Assembly: GCA_964427955.1 (NCBI GenBank) | Contig: CAYRWY010000009.1 | Span: 1 to 44,489 of the forward strand | Origin: JACRBK01 sp964427955 | GTDB lineage: Bacteria > Chloroflexota > Anaerolineae > Aggregatilineales > Aggregatilineaceae | Direction of reading: 5' to 3' | DNA: 44,489 nucleotides | Part shown: in pieces, positions 17,875-26,686 of the stretch | Numbering within the stretch: position 1 is the stretch's first letter | Layout: the number at the start of each line of letters is the position of its first letter | Notes under the pieces: generated by a model | Told to the model about the DNA's origin: nothing | Databases searched by the model: none | The model's input: the letters and a program-made list of their open reading frames with translations, nothing else | Program-made: the position numbers and the translations under genes

Positions 17875-19020
17875 TTAGCGTTTGATGAGACGTTCGTACA
17901 CCGCCAGGGTGTCGGCGGCGGTCTTCTGCCAGCTAAAGGTCTGGGCGCGGACCAGACCCCGGCGGCGCAGGTCGTCCGCCAGGGCGGGCTGAGAGAGCAG
18001 GGAGAGGATCGCGCCCCCCATCGCTTTGGAATCGTTGGGCTCGACCAGAAACGCGGCGTCGCCGACCACCTCTGGCACGGACGACGTCCCGCACGCGACC
18101 ACGGGCGTCCCGCTCGCCATCGCCTCCAGGGGACCGAAGCCAAACCCTTCGTACCGGCTGGGGAAGACGAACACGCGCGCCAGCCGGTACAGCGCGGGCT
18201 TGTCCGCCTCGTCAACCGGGCCAATCCAGCGCACAAAGTCGCTCAAGCCGTTTTCTTGAATGTAGGCGGGCAGATCGGGAAAACGCGCGGTGCCCCAGGT
18301 CGCCGGAGTATGTCCGGCCAGGACCAGCGGCACGTCCGGTCCCAGTCCCTGCGCCACGTACGTGTATGCCGCCAGCAGCAGCCGGACGTTTTTGTGCACC
18401 GCATACGATCCCAGGTACAGCACGAAATCGTCAACGTCACCTAGCCCGTACTTTTCACGGACGGCGGCATCCCGCTCGCCATCCGGTTCGGGTTGGAAGA
18501 CCGGCTCGGCGGCCAGGTACGTCACCGTGATGCGCTCGGCGGGGACGCCGATGTGCTGCCCGATGTCGCGCTGGCTGTCTTTCGAGATTGTGAGCAGGTG
18601 CGCGGCGCCTCTGGCGGCGGCGACCTCCAGGCTGGTGTACAGGCGGTTCTTGAACCCCACCCGGTACGGCGGCACGACCAGCGGGATCACGTCCAGCACG
18701 GTGCAGACCAGCGGAACGGGAGAGCTGAGCGGTGCGCCCCAGTAGGGCACGTGGGCGAGGTCAGGACGCAGCCGGGCGACGGCCTGGGGAAAGGCGCGTT
18801 GTTCGAACCACACTTTGGCCAGGTCGCCGCCGAAGCGGGTCCGAATGGGCAGCACGTCCAGGTTATCCGGCAGGTGATCCAGCCGCAGGTGATCGGGCAC
18901 GATCAGCGACAGCCGGAGTTCGGGAGCCACCTGAGACAGCGCAGCGGCCAGATGGCGCACATACTGGCCGCTGCCGGTGTGCGGTTGGTTCCAGAACCAG
19001 CCATTGAACGCGATGTGCAT
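17875..19020 (-). CDS. GT4-family glycosyltransferase
   Basis: A 381-residue GT-B glycosyltransferase. The N-terminal acceptor domain begins MHIAFNGWFW with a Gly-rich GSGQYVRHL loop; the C-terminal donor domain contains the family EX7E-type motif EGFGFGPLEAMASG. It transfers a sugar from a nucleotide donor to an unknown acceptor, probably a surface polysaccharide or glycolipid. It lies 15 bases downstream of galE, so it is probably co-transcribed with the enzyme that supplies UDP-sugar. Confidence 0.88.
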   Translation of the reverse strand: MHIAFNGWFWNQPHTGSGQYVRHLAAALSQVAPELRLSLIVPDHLRLDHLPDNLDVLPIRTRFGGDLAKVWFEQRAFPQAVARLRPDLAHVPYWGAPLSSPVPLVCTVLDVIPLVVPPYRVGFKNRLYTSLEVAAARGAAHLLTISKDSQRDIGQHIGVPAERITVTYLAAEPVFQPEPDGERDAAVREKYGLGDVDDFVLYLGSYAVHKNVRLLLAAYTYVAQGLGPDVPLVLAGHTPATWGTARFPDLPAYIQENGLSDFVRWIGPVDEADKPALYRLARVFVFPSRYEGFGFGPLEAMASGTPVVACGTSSVPEVVGDAAFLVEPNDSKAMGGAILSLLSQPALADDLRRRGLVRAQTFSWQKTAADTLAVYERLIKR

Positions 19021-19035
19021 TCGGGACTGCCTTGC

Positions 19036-20046
19036 CTAACTGGACGGCTGATCGTCGTAGCCGCGGGGGTGGGTCGTGTGCCACTGCCACGCCGAGGCAA
19101 TGATGTCGCGCAGGTCGGGGTAGCGCGGCTCCCAGCCCAGTTCGTCGTTGATCCGCTCGGATGACGCGACCAGCATATCGGCGTCGCCCGGGCGGCGGTC
19201 GGTTTCGATCACCTGAAAGTCGTTGTGGGTGATCTCTTTGGCGGTCGCGGCGACTTCGCGCACGCTGTACCCGCGCCCGTTGCCGAGATTGTAGATCATG
19301 TGGTCGCGCCCGTTGCCCAGGGCTTCGAGCGCCAGGACGTGGGCCGTGGCCAGGTCTTCGATGTGCACGTAATCGCGGATGCACGAGCCGTCCGGGGTGT
19401 GGTAATCCGTGCCGAAGACGTAGAACGCGTCGCGTTTGCCCTGCGCCACCTGGAGTGCCAGCGGGATCACGTGCGACTCGGGGTGATGATCTTCACCGCG
19501 CACGGCATTTCCTTGCGCGTCGAGCATCGCCCCACAGGCATTGAAGTAGCGCAGCGCGGCATAGTGCAGCCCGTGCACCTGGTTGTACCAGTGCAGCATC
19601 CGCTCGATCATCAGCTTGGTCTCGCCGTAGACGTTGGCCGGACTCACCGGATCGTCTTCGTTGAGCGCGGCATTTTTGCTGGCGTAGACACCCGCAGACG
19701 ACGAGAAGATGAAGCGTTCGACGCCATAATGCATCATCGCGTCGAGCAGGTGCTGCGTATTGGTCACATTGTTGTTGAAATATCTGCCGGGCAGCTTCAT
19801 CGATTCGCCCGCTTCGATGAAAGCGGCGAAGTGCGCTACCGCGTCAAAGTTGTGCAGTTGAAACACAATATCCAGGGCCGCCGGATCGCTCAGATCGGCC
19901 TGGATGAAGTTCGCTGCGGCGGGTACTGCGGCGCGATGGCCTTTGATCAGGCTGTCGAGGACGGTGACCTGGTGACCTGCCGCCAGAAAATAGGCGGCGG
20001 TGGCTGATCCCACGTAACCCGCACCGCCTGTGACCAGAATATGCAT
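19036..20046 (-). CDS. galE: UDP-glucose 4-epimerase
   Basis: A 336-residue extended short-chain dehydrogenase. The ATG at 20046 is used because GGAG precedes it and the Rossmann strand begins at once with the NAD motif TGGAGYVG (6-13). The catalytic Ser lies in FSSSAGVYA (about 114-122), and Tyr140 and Lys144 lie in NVYGETK. It interconverts UDP-glucose and UDP-galactose for surface glycans and galactose use. It is the first gene of a two-gene unit with the glycosyltransferase, with a promoter-like sequence at 20089-20117. Confidence 0.92.
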   Translation of the reverse strand: MHILVTGGAGYVGSATAAYFLAAGHQVTVLDSLIKGHRAAVPAAANFIQADLSDPAALDIVFQLHNFDAVAHFAAFIEAGESMKLPGRYFNNNVTNTQHLLDAMMHYGVERFIFSSSAGVYASKNAALNEDDPVSPANVYGETKLMIERMLHWYNQVHGLHYAALRYFNACGAMLDAQGNAVRGEDHHPESHVIPLALQVAQGKRDAFYVFGTDYHTPDGSCIRDYVHIEDLATAHVLALEALGNGRDHMIYNLGNGRGYSVREVAATAKEITHNDFQVIETDRRPGDADMLVASSERINDELGWEPRYPDLRDIIASAWQWHTTHPRGYDDQPSS

Positions 20047-20088
20047 AGTCGTTATCTCCAGTAGCGTGTTTAACAACGGCAAATTCGG

Positions 20089-20117
20089 ATTGTACCGTAA
20101 AATCAGTGTTGTCTAAA
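20089..20117 (-). promoter_or_regulatory. candidate promoter for galE
   Basis: On the minus strand TTTAGA (20117-20112) and TACAAT (20094-20089) have a 17-base spacer. The -10 box is 43 bases before the galE start, in the divergent region shared with the signal peptidase gene. Confidence 0.35.
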
Positions 20118-20162
20118 AATGAGAGTTCGCTAAAAAACAGTCACCATGCTGCTAATTGGAGC

Positions 20163-20168
20163 TATAAT
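20163..20168 (+). promoter_or_regulatory. -10 box (TATAAT) upstream of lepB
   Basis: A perfect TATAAT lies 47 bases before the signal peptidase ATG. The -35 position has no good match, so the call rests on the -10 box alone. Confidence 0.35.
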
Positions 20169-20215
20169 ATCTTGGAGATTATCGGAATACTCAACACGCG
20201 AAAGAAGGTCGAGGG

Positions 20216-20818
20216 ATGGAGAACTGGCCTGAGTCTGAGGTTCAACCCCAGGAGATGCCGGAAGATGTCGAACATCACGAGGAGCAGCCTGTTCATATGA
20301 CCTCCTGGCTCAAGGAACTCATCCAACTGGTGCTGATTGTGGTCCTGGTGCGGGTGGCGATGGACACTTTCCTGCCCCGTTACGTGGTGGATGGCGCCAG
20401 CATGGAGCCGAATTTCCATACCAGCGAGCGCGTGATTGTGGACCGGATCTCGATGCTGGTCTCCGGACCCTCGCGCGGGGACGTGATCGTGCTCGATTCC
20501 CCGACCACGCCCGACGAGCTGTTGATCAAGCGCGTCATCGGTTTGCCCAACGAAACGGTCGTCATCCGCAGTGGTCGGGTGTTCATCGACGGTACGGAAC
20601 TGGACGAGCCTTACGTGTTGAGCTACTGCACTTCTCACGCGTGTGATGGAGAATGGCAGCTTGGCTCGGATGAATACTTCGTCCTGGGCGACAACCGCAG
20701 CCGCAGCCTGGACAGCCACACCTTTGGCCCCGTCAAGCGTTCGACGATCAAAGGGATCGCCCGCGCCAGCTATTGGCCGCTGTACGACATGGGGCTGATC
20801 GACAAGCCCGATTATTAG
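20216..20818 (+). CDS. lepB: signal peptidase I
   Basis: A 200-residue type I signal peptidase. One transmembrane segment (about 32-52) is followed by the catalytic Ser62 in GASMEPN, the general-base Lys105 in LIKRVIGLP, and the conserved GDNRSRSLDS box near residue 160. It removes signal peptides from Sec and Tat substrates at the outer face of the membrane. The acidic N-terminal extension of about 28 residues is longer than in many homologues. It is divergent from galE. Confidence 0.93.
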   Translation: MENWPESEVQPQEMPEDVEHHEEQPVHMTSWLKELIQLVLIVVLVRVAMDTFLPRYVVDGASMEPNFHTSERVIVDRISMLVSGPSRGDVIVLDSPTTPDELLIKRVIGLPNETVVIRSGRVFIDGTELDEPYVLSYCTSHACDGEWQLGSDEYFVLGDNRSRSLDSHTFGPVKRSTIKGIARASYWPLYDMGLIDKPDY

Positions 20819-20844
20819 CCGCACTCACGGGGGTGTGGTGCCGA

Positions 20845-22398
20845 TCAGGCTCTGACCTCGACGACCACACCCTCTTCTGCCCAGTTATACAGCGTCTCCG
20901 CGTTTTCCAAACTCAGCAGTACGCAGCCGTAAGTCACCGGATGTCCCAGATCGCCGCTCCACAGCAGATAACCTCCGCCGCGCGTCGGAAAGCCGTGAAA
21001 TCCGTTCATCAGGTCCATATGAGGCCCGGGGTGATAGAAGCCCATGAAATGCGGCATATACAGGTTCCACTGGTCGGCATACGCGTTGAGTTCGTGCGAC
21101 TGGATCTGGAAGACGCCCAGGGCGGTCGGGCTGCTGGGTAAGCCGGTCGAGATGACCCAATCGAAGATCACCTGCCCGTTTTCGTAGGCCCAGAGATGCT
21201 GCTGCGACCGGCTGACGATGATCCGCTTGTTGGGGATCGGCGCCAGCGGGACGAGAATGTCTTTTGACGGCAGACTCAACGTTTGCCCGACCGCCAAGGC
21301 GTTGACGTTGATGTCAGGATTGACGTCTTCGAGATAAGGGTAGGGGATGCCGACCTCTTCGGCGATAGACGCGAGCGTCTGGCCGGATTGCACGGTGGTG
21401 GTGGTCGGGTGGTGCCACACCCGGACGGTAACGCTCGTCTGCCCATGCGCGGCGGCTTCCTGCATCGCGGCCACCGCTTGATTGATCTCAAGGTAGCGTT
21501 CGTCGCCGAGACTGCTGCTCGACTGCAAAAAAGCCGTCGGTCCGTCGGGCATGAGGGCCAGCGACAGTCCGGTCTCGGTGCCGGGCGCAGTCGTGGCGGC
21601 CAACCAGCCGGACCAGACCTCGGGCGGGGCGCTCCACGTCTGCCACTCATCCCGGACCGGGTCGTAGGCATTCACCGTAAACGGGGTGGTCAGCAGGGCG
21701 TTCGCCTGGGCGACCAGGGGCGAGGCGTCGGTGATGGCCGGGGCGGTGACGGACATGATCAGATCGAGCGCCCCATCCGCCAACTCTCCGGCAGCGTCCA
21801 CGCGCATCCGTTCCGCCGTCGCCACGGCATCCAGAACGCGGCCCTCGACAGCGGGGCTAGGAACGGCCTGCCCATTCACCAGGCTGACGCCCGCGTTGGT
21901 AGGCGGGACATCGACGTAGGATTTGGCGCCGTCCAGGTAGACGGTGAGCTGCGCCAGGTCGATGGTCAGTACCGGTTCGATCTCCACCCCGCTGGTGAAG
22001 CTGCGCAGCGCGCCGGATAATCCGCCGTCCGCGCGCCCCCACGCCTGGGCCTGGGCAGCGGTCGCCGCTGCGTCCAGGGTGAGGCCGAGTTCGGCGGTGG
22101 AGACCGCCCAGACTCGCGTCCCATCGCGCAGTTGCAGACCGCGGCTGTTCCACGCTCCGTCGAGCGCATTCGCCGCTTCGGCTTCCGACATCCCGCCCAG
22201 GTCCACGCCCACCGAGCTGACGCCTGGCAGGACGTTCCCGCTGGCGTAGAGCACGCCCAGGGCGGCGACGATCAACAGCAGGCACGCGCCTCCCAGGATC
22301 AGGCTGACCGCTGCTCCCAGGATCAGCGGGTGGTGCAGCCTTGCTCTTTTCTTCGGTCGGGGATGCGGTCGTGCTCGTGATGCAGGAGATGGGCGCAT
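20845..22398 (-). CDS. LysM-containing L,D-transpeptidase (YkuD)
   Basis: A 517-residue cell-wall enzyme. A basic cytoplasmic tail and one transmembrane helix (about 24-53) precede a large extracellular region with VanW/PG-binding-4-like segments (about 60-300), a LysM-like segment (about 335-380, TVQSGQTLASIAEEVGI) and the YkuD catalytic domain (about 390-517). His468 (HGFP) and Cys492 are present, but the residue two before Cys is Tyr490 (VTYGC) where the classical motif has His (SHGC). It should form or edit 3-3 peptidoglycan cross-links or anchor proteins. It is the last gene of a three-gene unit with the DivIC-like and REC-like–DUF309 genes. Confidence 0.85.
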   Translation of the reverse strand: MRPSPASRARPHPRPKKRARLHHPLILGAAVSLILGGACLLLIVAALGVLYASGNVLPGVSSVGVDLGGMSEAEAANALDGAWNSRGLQLRDGTRVWAVSTAELGLTLDAAATAAQAQAWGRADGGLSGALRSFTSGVEIEPVLTIDLAQLTVYLDGAKSYVDVPPTNAGVSLVNGQAVPSPAVEGRVLDAVATAERMRVDAAGELADGALDLIMSVTAPAITDASPLVAQANALLTTPFTVNAYDPVRDEWQTWSAPPEVWSGWLAATTAPGTETGLSLALMPDGPTAFLQSSSSLGDERYLEINQAVAAMQEAAAHGQTSVTVRVWHHPTTTTVQSGQTLASIAEEVGIPYPYLEDVNPDINVNALAVGQTLSLPSKDILVPLAPIPNKRIIVSRSQQHLWAYENGQVIFDWVISTGLPSSPTALGVFQIQSHELNAYADQWNLYMPHFMGFYHPGPHMDLMNGFHGFPTRGGGYLLWSGDLGHPVTYGCVLLSLENAETLYNWAEEGVVVEVRA

Positions 22399-22413
22399 GG
22401 GATCACTACCTGT

Positions 22414-23184
22414 CTATGGTTCAATCAATTTGAGGGGTTTGAGCAGCGTCAAATCGAAATCGGTGCCGGGGTCAGCCGCTTGCAGGGCCATCCGCACGCG
22501 CCGGGCATCCTCGTGTAGCTGCCGCACGTCCACCCCCTGGCAGACGTCAGGCAGCACCGCGAACCACTGGACGCTGCGCTTCAGCAGGCGCAGCGCGCCC
22601 ACCGGGTTGCCCTGCGTCAGGTGGTAATAGGCGACGCCGACCTGCAAGATCGCCCGGTACAGATCGCGCACCGGGCCGGGTTCTTGCAGCCATTGCGCCT
22701 CGAAAGCATCATGTTGGGCGTAGTAGTCCCCGGCGTTAAATCTCTCGACGCCGAGCCGGGCCAGTGGCGGCAGATCGTCCTGGCATTGGCAGTCCAGCGC
22801 GTGCTGGACTGCGGGATCGGGCACGCGGCGGTGCGTCTCGATCTCGGACAGCAGCTTCTCGTCTAGTTCGTCGAGCAGTAAGCCGCTATTCGCTCCGGCG
22901 GCCTGCGCGGCGTTCAAGCGCACCTGATCGGGCGCGATCACCAGGATCGGAATGCGCCGCGTGGCCTGATCGGTCTTCAACCGCGTGATCGCCGTGACCC
23001 AATTCGCCTGGGTGCCATCGACGATCAGCAGGGCCGGATAGGCGTCGATCAGATCGTCGGGCAGGGAGTTCGAGGCAGTGTGGCGCATCGTCTCGATCCG
23101 GTGCTCGTGCAGCCGGTGCTCGACATAGTCGGTCCAGGTCGCGTCATCCGCCAACGCGATGAGGGGGATTTTGTAGTGGTTCAC
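22414..23184 (-). CDS. receiver-like–DUF309 protein
   Basis: The start is a GTG at 23184, eight bases after the stop of the DivIC-like gene; the open frame extends much further upstream, but that part overlaps the DivIC-like gene antiphase and is not protein-like. The product has about 256 residues. Residues 1-130 resemble a response-regulator receiver fold (IPLIALADD… PALLIVDG… IPILVIAPD), with an Asp at the phosphoacceptor place but no clear acidic pair. Residues about 165-235 are a DUF309 helical domain, with the conserved AGDYYAQHDAFEAQW and a following IQVGVAYYHL helix. The function is unknown. Confidence 0.65.
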   Translation of the reverse strand: MNHYKIPLIALADDATWTDYVEHRLHEHRIETMRHTASNSLPDDLIDAYPALLIVDGTQANWVTAITRLKTDQATRRIPILVIAPDQVRLNAAQAAGANSGLLLDELDEKLLSEIETHRRVPDPAVQHALDCQCQDDLPPLARLGVERFNAGDYYAQHDAFEAQWLQEPGPVRDLYRAILQVGVAYYHLTQGNPVGALRLLKRSVQWFAVLPDVCQGVDVRQLHEDARRVRMALQAADPGTDFDLTLLKPLKLIEP

Positions 23185-23192
23185 AGGGTATT

Positions 23193-23657
23193 TTAGAAAG
23201 GCGGCTCGCCATCGAAGAACAGGTTCCACCAGAGGTGCCACTTGGGTGTTTCCGGCTCCGGCGGTGGGGCGGAAACCAGGACGGGAGGTGGCAGCGTGGG
23301 TGTAGGCTCGACTACCCCTGCCGGGACCGGGATCACCAGGATCTCGTTCTCGCGGACCATCTTCCCTTCGGAATGCGCCCAGGTCTCGACGCTGGCATCG
23401 TTGGCGGCGTAATCGCGGGCCTTGAGCAGGTCGTATTTCTGGCGTTCGAGCACGTCGATGGTCGCCTGGAGGCGGATACGTTCGGTCTCCATCTGCTGGC
23501 CGCGCGCGATTCGTCCACTGTAGTTGATCACCAGGATCAGTCCAATCGACAAGATCGTCGCGAAGACAATCTGGAGACTCGAGATCTGCTGGCGATCCCG
23601 GCGGTGTCCGGGACGCGGGGCCTGATCGTCGGATGGAAGGGGTGGCTGTTCGCTCAT
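23193..23657 (-). CDS. DivIC/FtsB-like septum-formation protein
   Basis: A 154-residue bitopic membrane protein: a polar N-terminus (1-26), one transmembrane helix (about 27-46), a coiled coil (about 50-85, METERIRLQATIDVLERQK) and a Pro-rich C-terminal tail. Size and layout match DivIC/FtsB/FtsL proteins, which bridge the divisome outside the membrane. It begins the unit with the DUF309 and L,D-transpeptidase genes, which fits a division and cell-wall role. It is separated from the upstream tRNA-Leu by a terminator. Confidence 0.75.
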   Translation of the reverse strand: MSEQPPLPSDDQAPRPGHRRDRQQISSLQIVFATILSIGLILVINYSGRIARGQQMETERIRLQATIDVLERQKYDLLKARDYAANDASVETWAHSEGKMVRENEILVIPVPAGVVEPTPTLPPPVLVSAPPPEPETPKWHLWWNLFFDGEPPF

Positions 23658-23720
23658 AGGTTGGATCGAAATACATCCGGTTTATGCTGTCAAACGTACC
23701 ACAAGCCGCGCGTTGGGGCA

Positions 23721-23750
23721 AAGAAAAAGCTCAGGCGTTTCACCTGAGCT
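23721..23750 (-). terminator. rho-independent terminator of tRNA-Leu
   Basis: A perfect 8-bp stem (AGCTCAGG with CCTGAGCT) and a 7-base loop, followed on the minus strand by TTTTTCTT. It lies three bases beyond the tRNA 3' end. Confidence 0.85.
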
Positions 23751-23753
23751 TGA

Positions 23754-23838
23754 TGCCGAAGGTGGGACTCGAACCCACACCCCCGAACGAGGACTACGCC
23801 CTGAACGTAGCGCGTCTGCCAAATTCCGCCACTTCGGC
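23754..23838 (-). tRNA. tRNA-Leu (anticodon CAG)
   Basis: An 85-base cloverleaf on the minus strand. The acceptor stem is GCCGAAG/CTTCGGC with discriminator A; the anticodon stem is CTACG/CGTAG around the loop TTCAGGG, giving CAG; the T arm GTGGG-TTCGAGT-CCCAC and a long variable arm mark it as class II tRNA-Leu. CCA is not encoded. Confidence 0.95.
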
Positions 23839-23850
23839 TTAGTGGCCTTC

Positions 23851-23878
23851 ATTTTAGCGAAGATACGGCGTCTGTCAA
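23851..23878 (-). promoter_or_regulatory. strong sigma-70-type promoter of tRNA-Leu
   Basis: On the minus strand a perfect TTGACA (23878-23873) and TAAAAT (23856-23851) are 16 bases apart, and the -10 box ends 12 bases before the tRNA 5' end. Confidence 0.75.
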
Positions 23879-23965
23879 GAGTGAACTGCGAAAAAAGCTG
23901 GCGGCACGCTCCACGAGTCTGTTAGCATCGGGTATATCCATTCGCGATATTCAGGAGGAAACATC

Positions 23966-24691
23966 ATGACCTTCGCCCGGAACGGGATCTTGACGGCAGC
24001 GGCTGTCGCGCTGCTGATCGTATCTATCGTGGGCATCATCGACTGGCGGGATCGTTCGGCAGAAGCCTCGGCGCTGCCTCAAAACAGCACGCGGGAGCAG
24101 TACATCACGGTGTCCGGTTATGGCGCCGTCTTCGAAGCGCCGGATGTGGCGACCTTGAGCCTGGGCGTGCAGATCAGCGGCGAGGACGTGAAAGCGACCA
24201 TCGCGCAGTGTAACGAGCGCATGAACCGTCTTTACGCCGCCATCCTGGGCGCTGGAATCCCCGAACAGGACCTTCGCACCAATCGTTTTTCCGTCGGCCA
24301 GGACATCTCCTACAAAGGCGACCAGACGCAGGTGATCTACCGGGTGGCCAACAGCCTGACGGTCACGATTCGGGACGTGGATCGCGTGAGCGACATCATC
24401 GCGGTCGCCGTCGATGCGGACGCGAACGCCATCAGTGGCCTGTCCTTTGGCATCGCGGATACTACGGCGCTGGTCGATCAGGCGCGCGAACTCGCGGTCG
24501 CCGATGCGCGTACTCGCGCCGAAAAGCTGGCGGGCGCGATGGGCCTGTCGGTCGGCGAGCCGGTGAACCTCTCCGAAGGCAGCGGCGGCGGGGGTGGGGG
24601 CGGGGGCGGCGGCGGGGGTGGCTATGCCCCCATCAGCGAAGGAGTCCAGCGGGTGGGCATGTCGATCACGGTGACGTTTGCCCTCGAATGA
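23966..24691 (+). CDS. SIMPL-domain (DUF541) exported protein
   Basis: A 241-residue protein with an N-terminal signal or anchor (about 7-25) and a SIMPL/DUF541 domain: ITVSGYGAVFEAPDVATLSLGV near 47, GIPEQDLRTNRFSV near 97 and the ISGLSFGIAD turn near 150. A near-pure Gly run of 13 residues (about 205-217) is inserted before the last strand. A good ribosome binding site (AGGAGG) precedes the ATG. The family is widespread and of unclear function (oxidative stress or envelope roles are reported for some). It converges on the solute-binding protein gene. Confidence 0.85.
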   Translation: MTFARNGILTAAAVALLIVSIVGIIDWRDRSAEASALPQNSTREQYITVSGYGAVFEAPDVATLSLGVQISGEDVKATIAQCNERMNRLYAAILGAGIPEQDLRTNRFSVGQDISYKGDQTQVIYRVANSLTVTIRDVDRVSDIIAVAVDADANAISGLSFGIADTTALVDQARELAVADARTRAEKLAGAMGLSVGEPVNLSEGSGGGGGGGGGGGGGYAPISEGVQRVGMSITVTFALE

Positions 24692-24721
24692 AAAAAGAGC
24701 GGTGGGTTTGAGGCCCACCGC
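24691..24721 (-). terminator. terminator of the solute-binding protein gene
   Basis: An 8-bp perfect stem (GCGGTGGG/CCCACCGC) with a 7-base loop; on the minus strand it is followed by a TTTTTT run. It sits in the 42-base gap between converging genes. Confidence 0.75.
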
Positions 24722-24733
24722 CAGGCTGTGTAA

Positions 24734-26581
24734 TCAGGGCGTGGTGAACGTCCAGTCCTGGATATGCCGGAACCGGTCGCTGGGCGTGCTCAGGAAGCCG
24801 AGCTGCACGCCTTGCAGGCGCGCGTCCACCCCGTAGATGTAGAGGGGGTAGTAGAGCACCAGGGCGGGGACGCGCTCGGCGAACAACTCCTGGAAGCGGT
24901 GATAGTAAACCACGCGGTTGATCCCGTTGGGATCGCGCCGCGCGCCTTCCAGGGTTTCGCTGATGCGGCGATCATCCATCCCGCCGTAGTTCTCACCGGT
25001 GCCATACTGTCCCTGGTGCCAGAAGACGTACGGATCAGGATCGGCGCTCGGCTCGAAGCTGAACTCCACCAGCGCCGCCTGGAATTTGCCTTCTTGCAGC
25101 CGGGTCTGGAGCTTGCCCGCATCGACGACTTTGACGCTGGCCTCGAACCCGACCTGCGCCCAACTGGCCGCGATGTCGTTGGCGAGCGCAATCAGGGCCG
25201 GATCGTCGAGCGTCAGGATCGTGATCGCGCGCTCGACGGCGGCGGCTGGCTCCGGGGTCGCGGTGGGCGTGACCTCGCCTTCAGGTGTGGCGGTTGGTTC
25301 GACCGCGCCGCTTTCTTCCGACACGGGCGTCGCCGTAGGTTCCGTCGAAGGCGCTTCAAACGCCGCCTGCGACATATCCAGCAGGGCTTTGGACTGGGCC
25401 GGATCGTAGCTGGGCCAGACCAGACCGGCTTCATACGCCCAGGACGTCATCAGCAGCGGGCTGTCCGCCAGGATGGCCTGGCCAGCTAGGTCTTTGTTCA
25501 CCAGATCGGCCCGGTTGATCGCGTGCGCCAGCGCCAGCCGGACGCGCGGGTTGCGGATGAACCGCACCTCGTCATTTTTCCAGTTGTAGATCAGCGCTCC
25601 AACGTGCGGCTGGATCGTGGTGTACAGGCTGAGGCCCGGAATCTGCTGGGCGGCGGACTGCTCGGTCGTTTTGATGGTGCTGATGCTGTTGACCTCGCCC
25701 TGGCGGTAGGCTTCCAGCGCCGCCTCGGCGTTCGGATAGGTGCGGAAGACGACGCGATCCAGGGCATAACCCACCGCGCCTTCGGGCCGCTGGCGGTAGA
25801 CGGGCGCTACACGCAGTTGAATGCCGTCGATCTGCCCCTCGGACGAGGTGAGCGCCTCGATCTGGTATGGGCCGGTCCCAATCGGCGACAGGTTGAACGG
25901 ATGCTGTCCGAACGTCTCGACCGGCGTGCCTTCCAGGACGTGCGCCGGGACGATGCCGACCCGCAGTTGGTCGGGGAACGATGCCAGCGGTTGCGTCAGC
26001 CGGAAGCGGATCAGGTGGTCCGACAAAGCATCGACCTCGACGGTGCGCCAGAATTCATACAGCGTCTTGGCCCCCGGAAAGCGGGGATCGCTCATGACGC
26101 CCATCGTGTAGACGACGTCCTGAGCCGTGAAGGGCAGCCCATCCTGCCACAGCACGTCCTCGCGCAGTGGGAAGAGATATTCCAATCCGTCCTGCGACAC
26201 CGTCCACGACGTCGCCAGGTCGGGGATGATTTCCCCGAAGTCATTGGTGGTCGTCAGCCCTTCGAAGATCAGCGACGTGATATCGCGATCCACCGCATTG
26301 TAAGTCGCCAGCAGCGGATTCAGCTTGTGGATTTGCCCAACCAGCGCCTCGACCAGCACGTTTTCAGGAGCCGTCGATGCGGCGGCGGGCAGCGGGGTGG
26401 GCGCTATCACGTCGGGTGCAGCGGTAGGAACCGGTGTGGAGATGGTGAGCGGGGTCGGGGTTTCGGTTGCCGGTTCAGGAGTGGTGTCAGGCGTATTGTC
26501 GGGACGCGTGACCCACGCGAGAATGAAAAGACCGCTTGCCATCAACAGCGCCAGCAGCGGCCAGCGTAACCCTTTGAGCAT
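24734..26581 (-). CDS. family-5 (peptide/nickel-type) solute-binding protein
   Basis: A 615-residue extracytoplasmic substrate-binding protein of an oligopeptide-type ABC importer. The N-terminal hydrophobic helix (about 6-24) lacks a lipobox Cys, so it may be a membrane anchor; a Thr/Pro-rich stalk (about 27-70) follows. The SBP_bac_5 fold starts near 78 (HKLNPLLATYNAVDRDITSLIFEGL, shortened here to its recognisable core). Residues about 409-449 are a second Thr/Pro-rich linker inside the fold, before the last lobe. No permease or ATPase genes are adjacent. The start has a strong GGAGGA site. Confidence 0.85.
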   Translation of the reverse strand: MLKGLRWPLLALLMASGLFILAWVTRPDNTPDTTPEPATETPTPLTISTPVPTAAPDVIAPTPLPAAASTAPENVLVEALVGQIHKLNPLLATYNAVDRDITSLIFEGLTTTNDFGEIIPDLATSWTVSQDGLEYLFPLREDVLWQDGLPFTAQDVVYTMGVMSDPRFPGAKTLYEFWRTVEVDALSDHLIRFRLTQPLASFPDQLRVGIVPAHVLEGTPVETFGQHPFNLSPIGTGPYQIEALTSSEGQIDGIQLRVAPVYRQRPEGAVGYALDRVVFRTYPNAEAALEAYRQGEVNSISTIKTTEQSAAQQIPGLSLYTTIQPHVGALIYNWKNDEVRFIRNPRVRLALAHAINRADLVNKDLAGQAILADSPLLMTSWAYEAGLVWPSYDPAQSKALLDMSQAAFEAPSTEPTATPVSEESGAVEPTATPEGEVTPTATPEPAAAVERAITILTLDDPALIALANDIAASWAQVGFEASVKVVDAGKLQTRLQEGKFQAALVEFSFEPSADPDPYVFWHQGQYGTGENYGGMDDRRISETLEGARRDPNGINRVVYYHRFQELFAERVPALVLYYPLYIYGVDARLQGVQLGFLSTPSDRFRHIQDWTFTTP

Positions 26582-26594
26582 CGGCTCCTCCTAA

Positions 26595-26630
26595 AACAGA
26601 ACGAGGTGTTCTGCGTGACCGCAAAACACC
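26595..26630 (-). terminator. rho-independent-like terminator after secG
   Basis: On the minus strand an 11-bp stem with one T·G wobble (GGTGTTTTGCG/CGCAGAACACC) and a GTCA loop, followed by an interrupted T-rich stretch TTCTGTTTT. It lies between secG and the solute-binding protein gene. Confidence 0.6.
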
Positions 26631-26686
26631 CCCCCAGTCATTTGAATGAGACCCAGAATTGGCCCCGCCGGCTCTGTGCGAGTGAC

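Noticed and set aside
23185..23721. N-terminal extension of the REC-like–DUF309 gene
   Set aside because: It overlaps the DivIC-like gene in another frame and has shadow composition (Arg/Pro/Gly-rich); the GTG at 23184 begins the recognisable fold.
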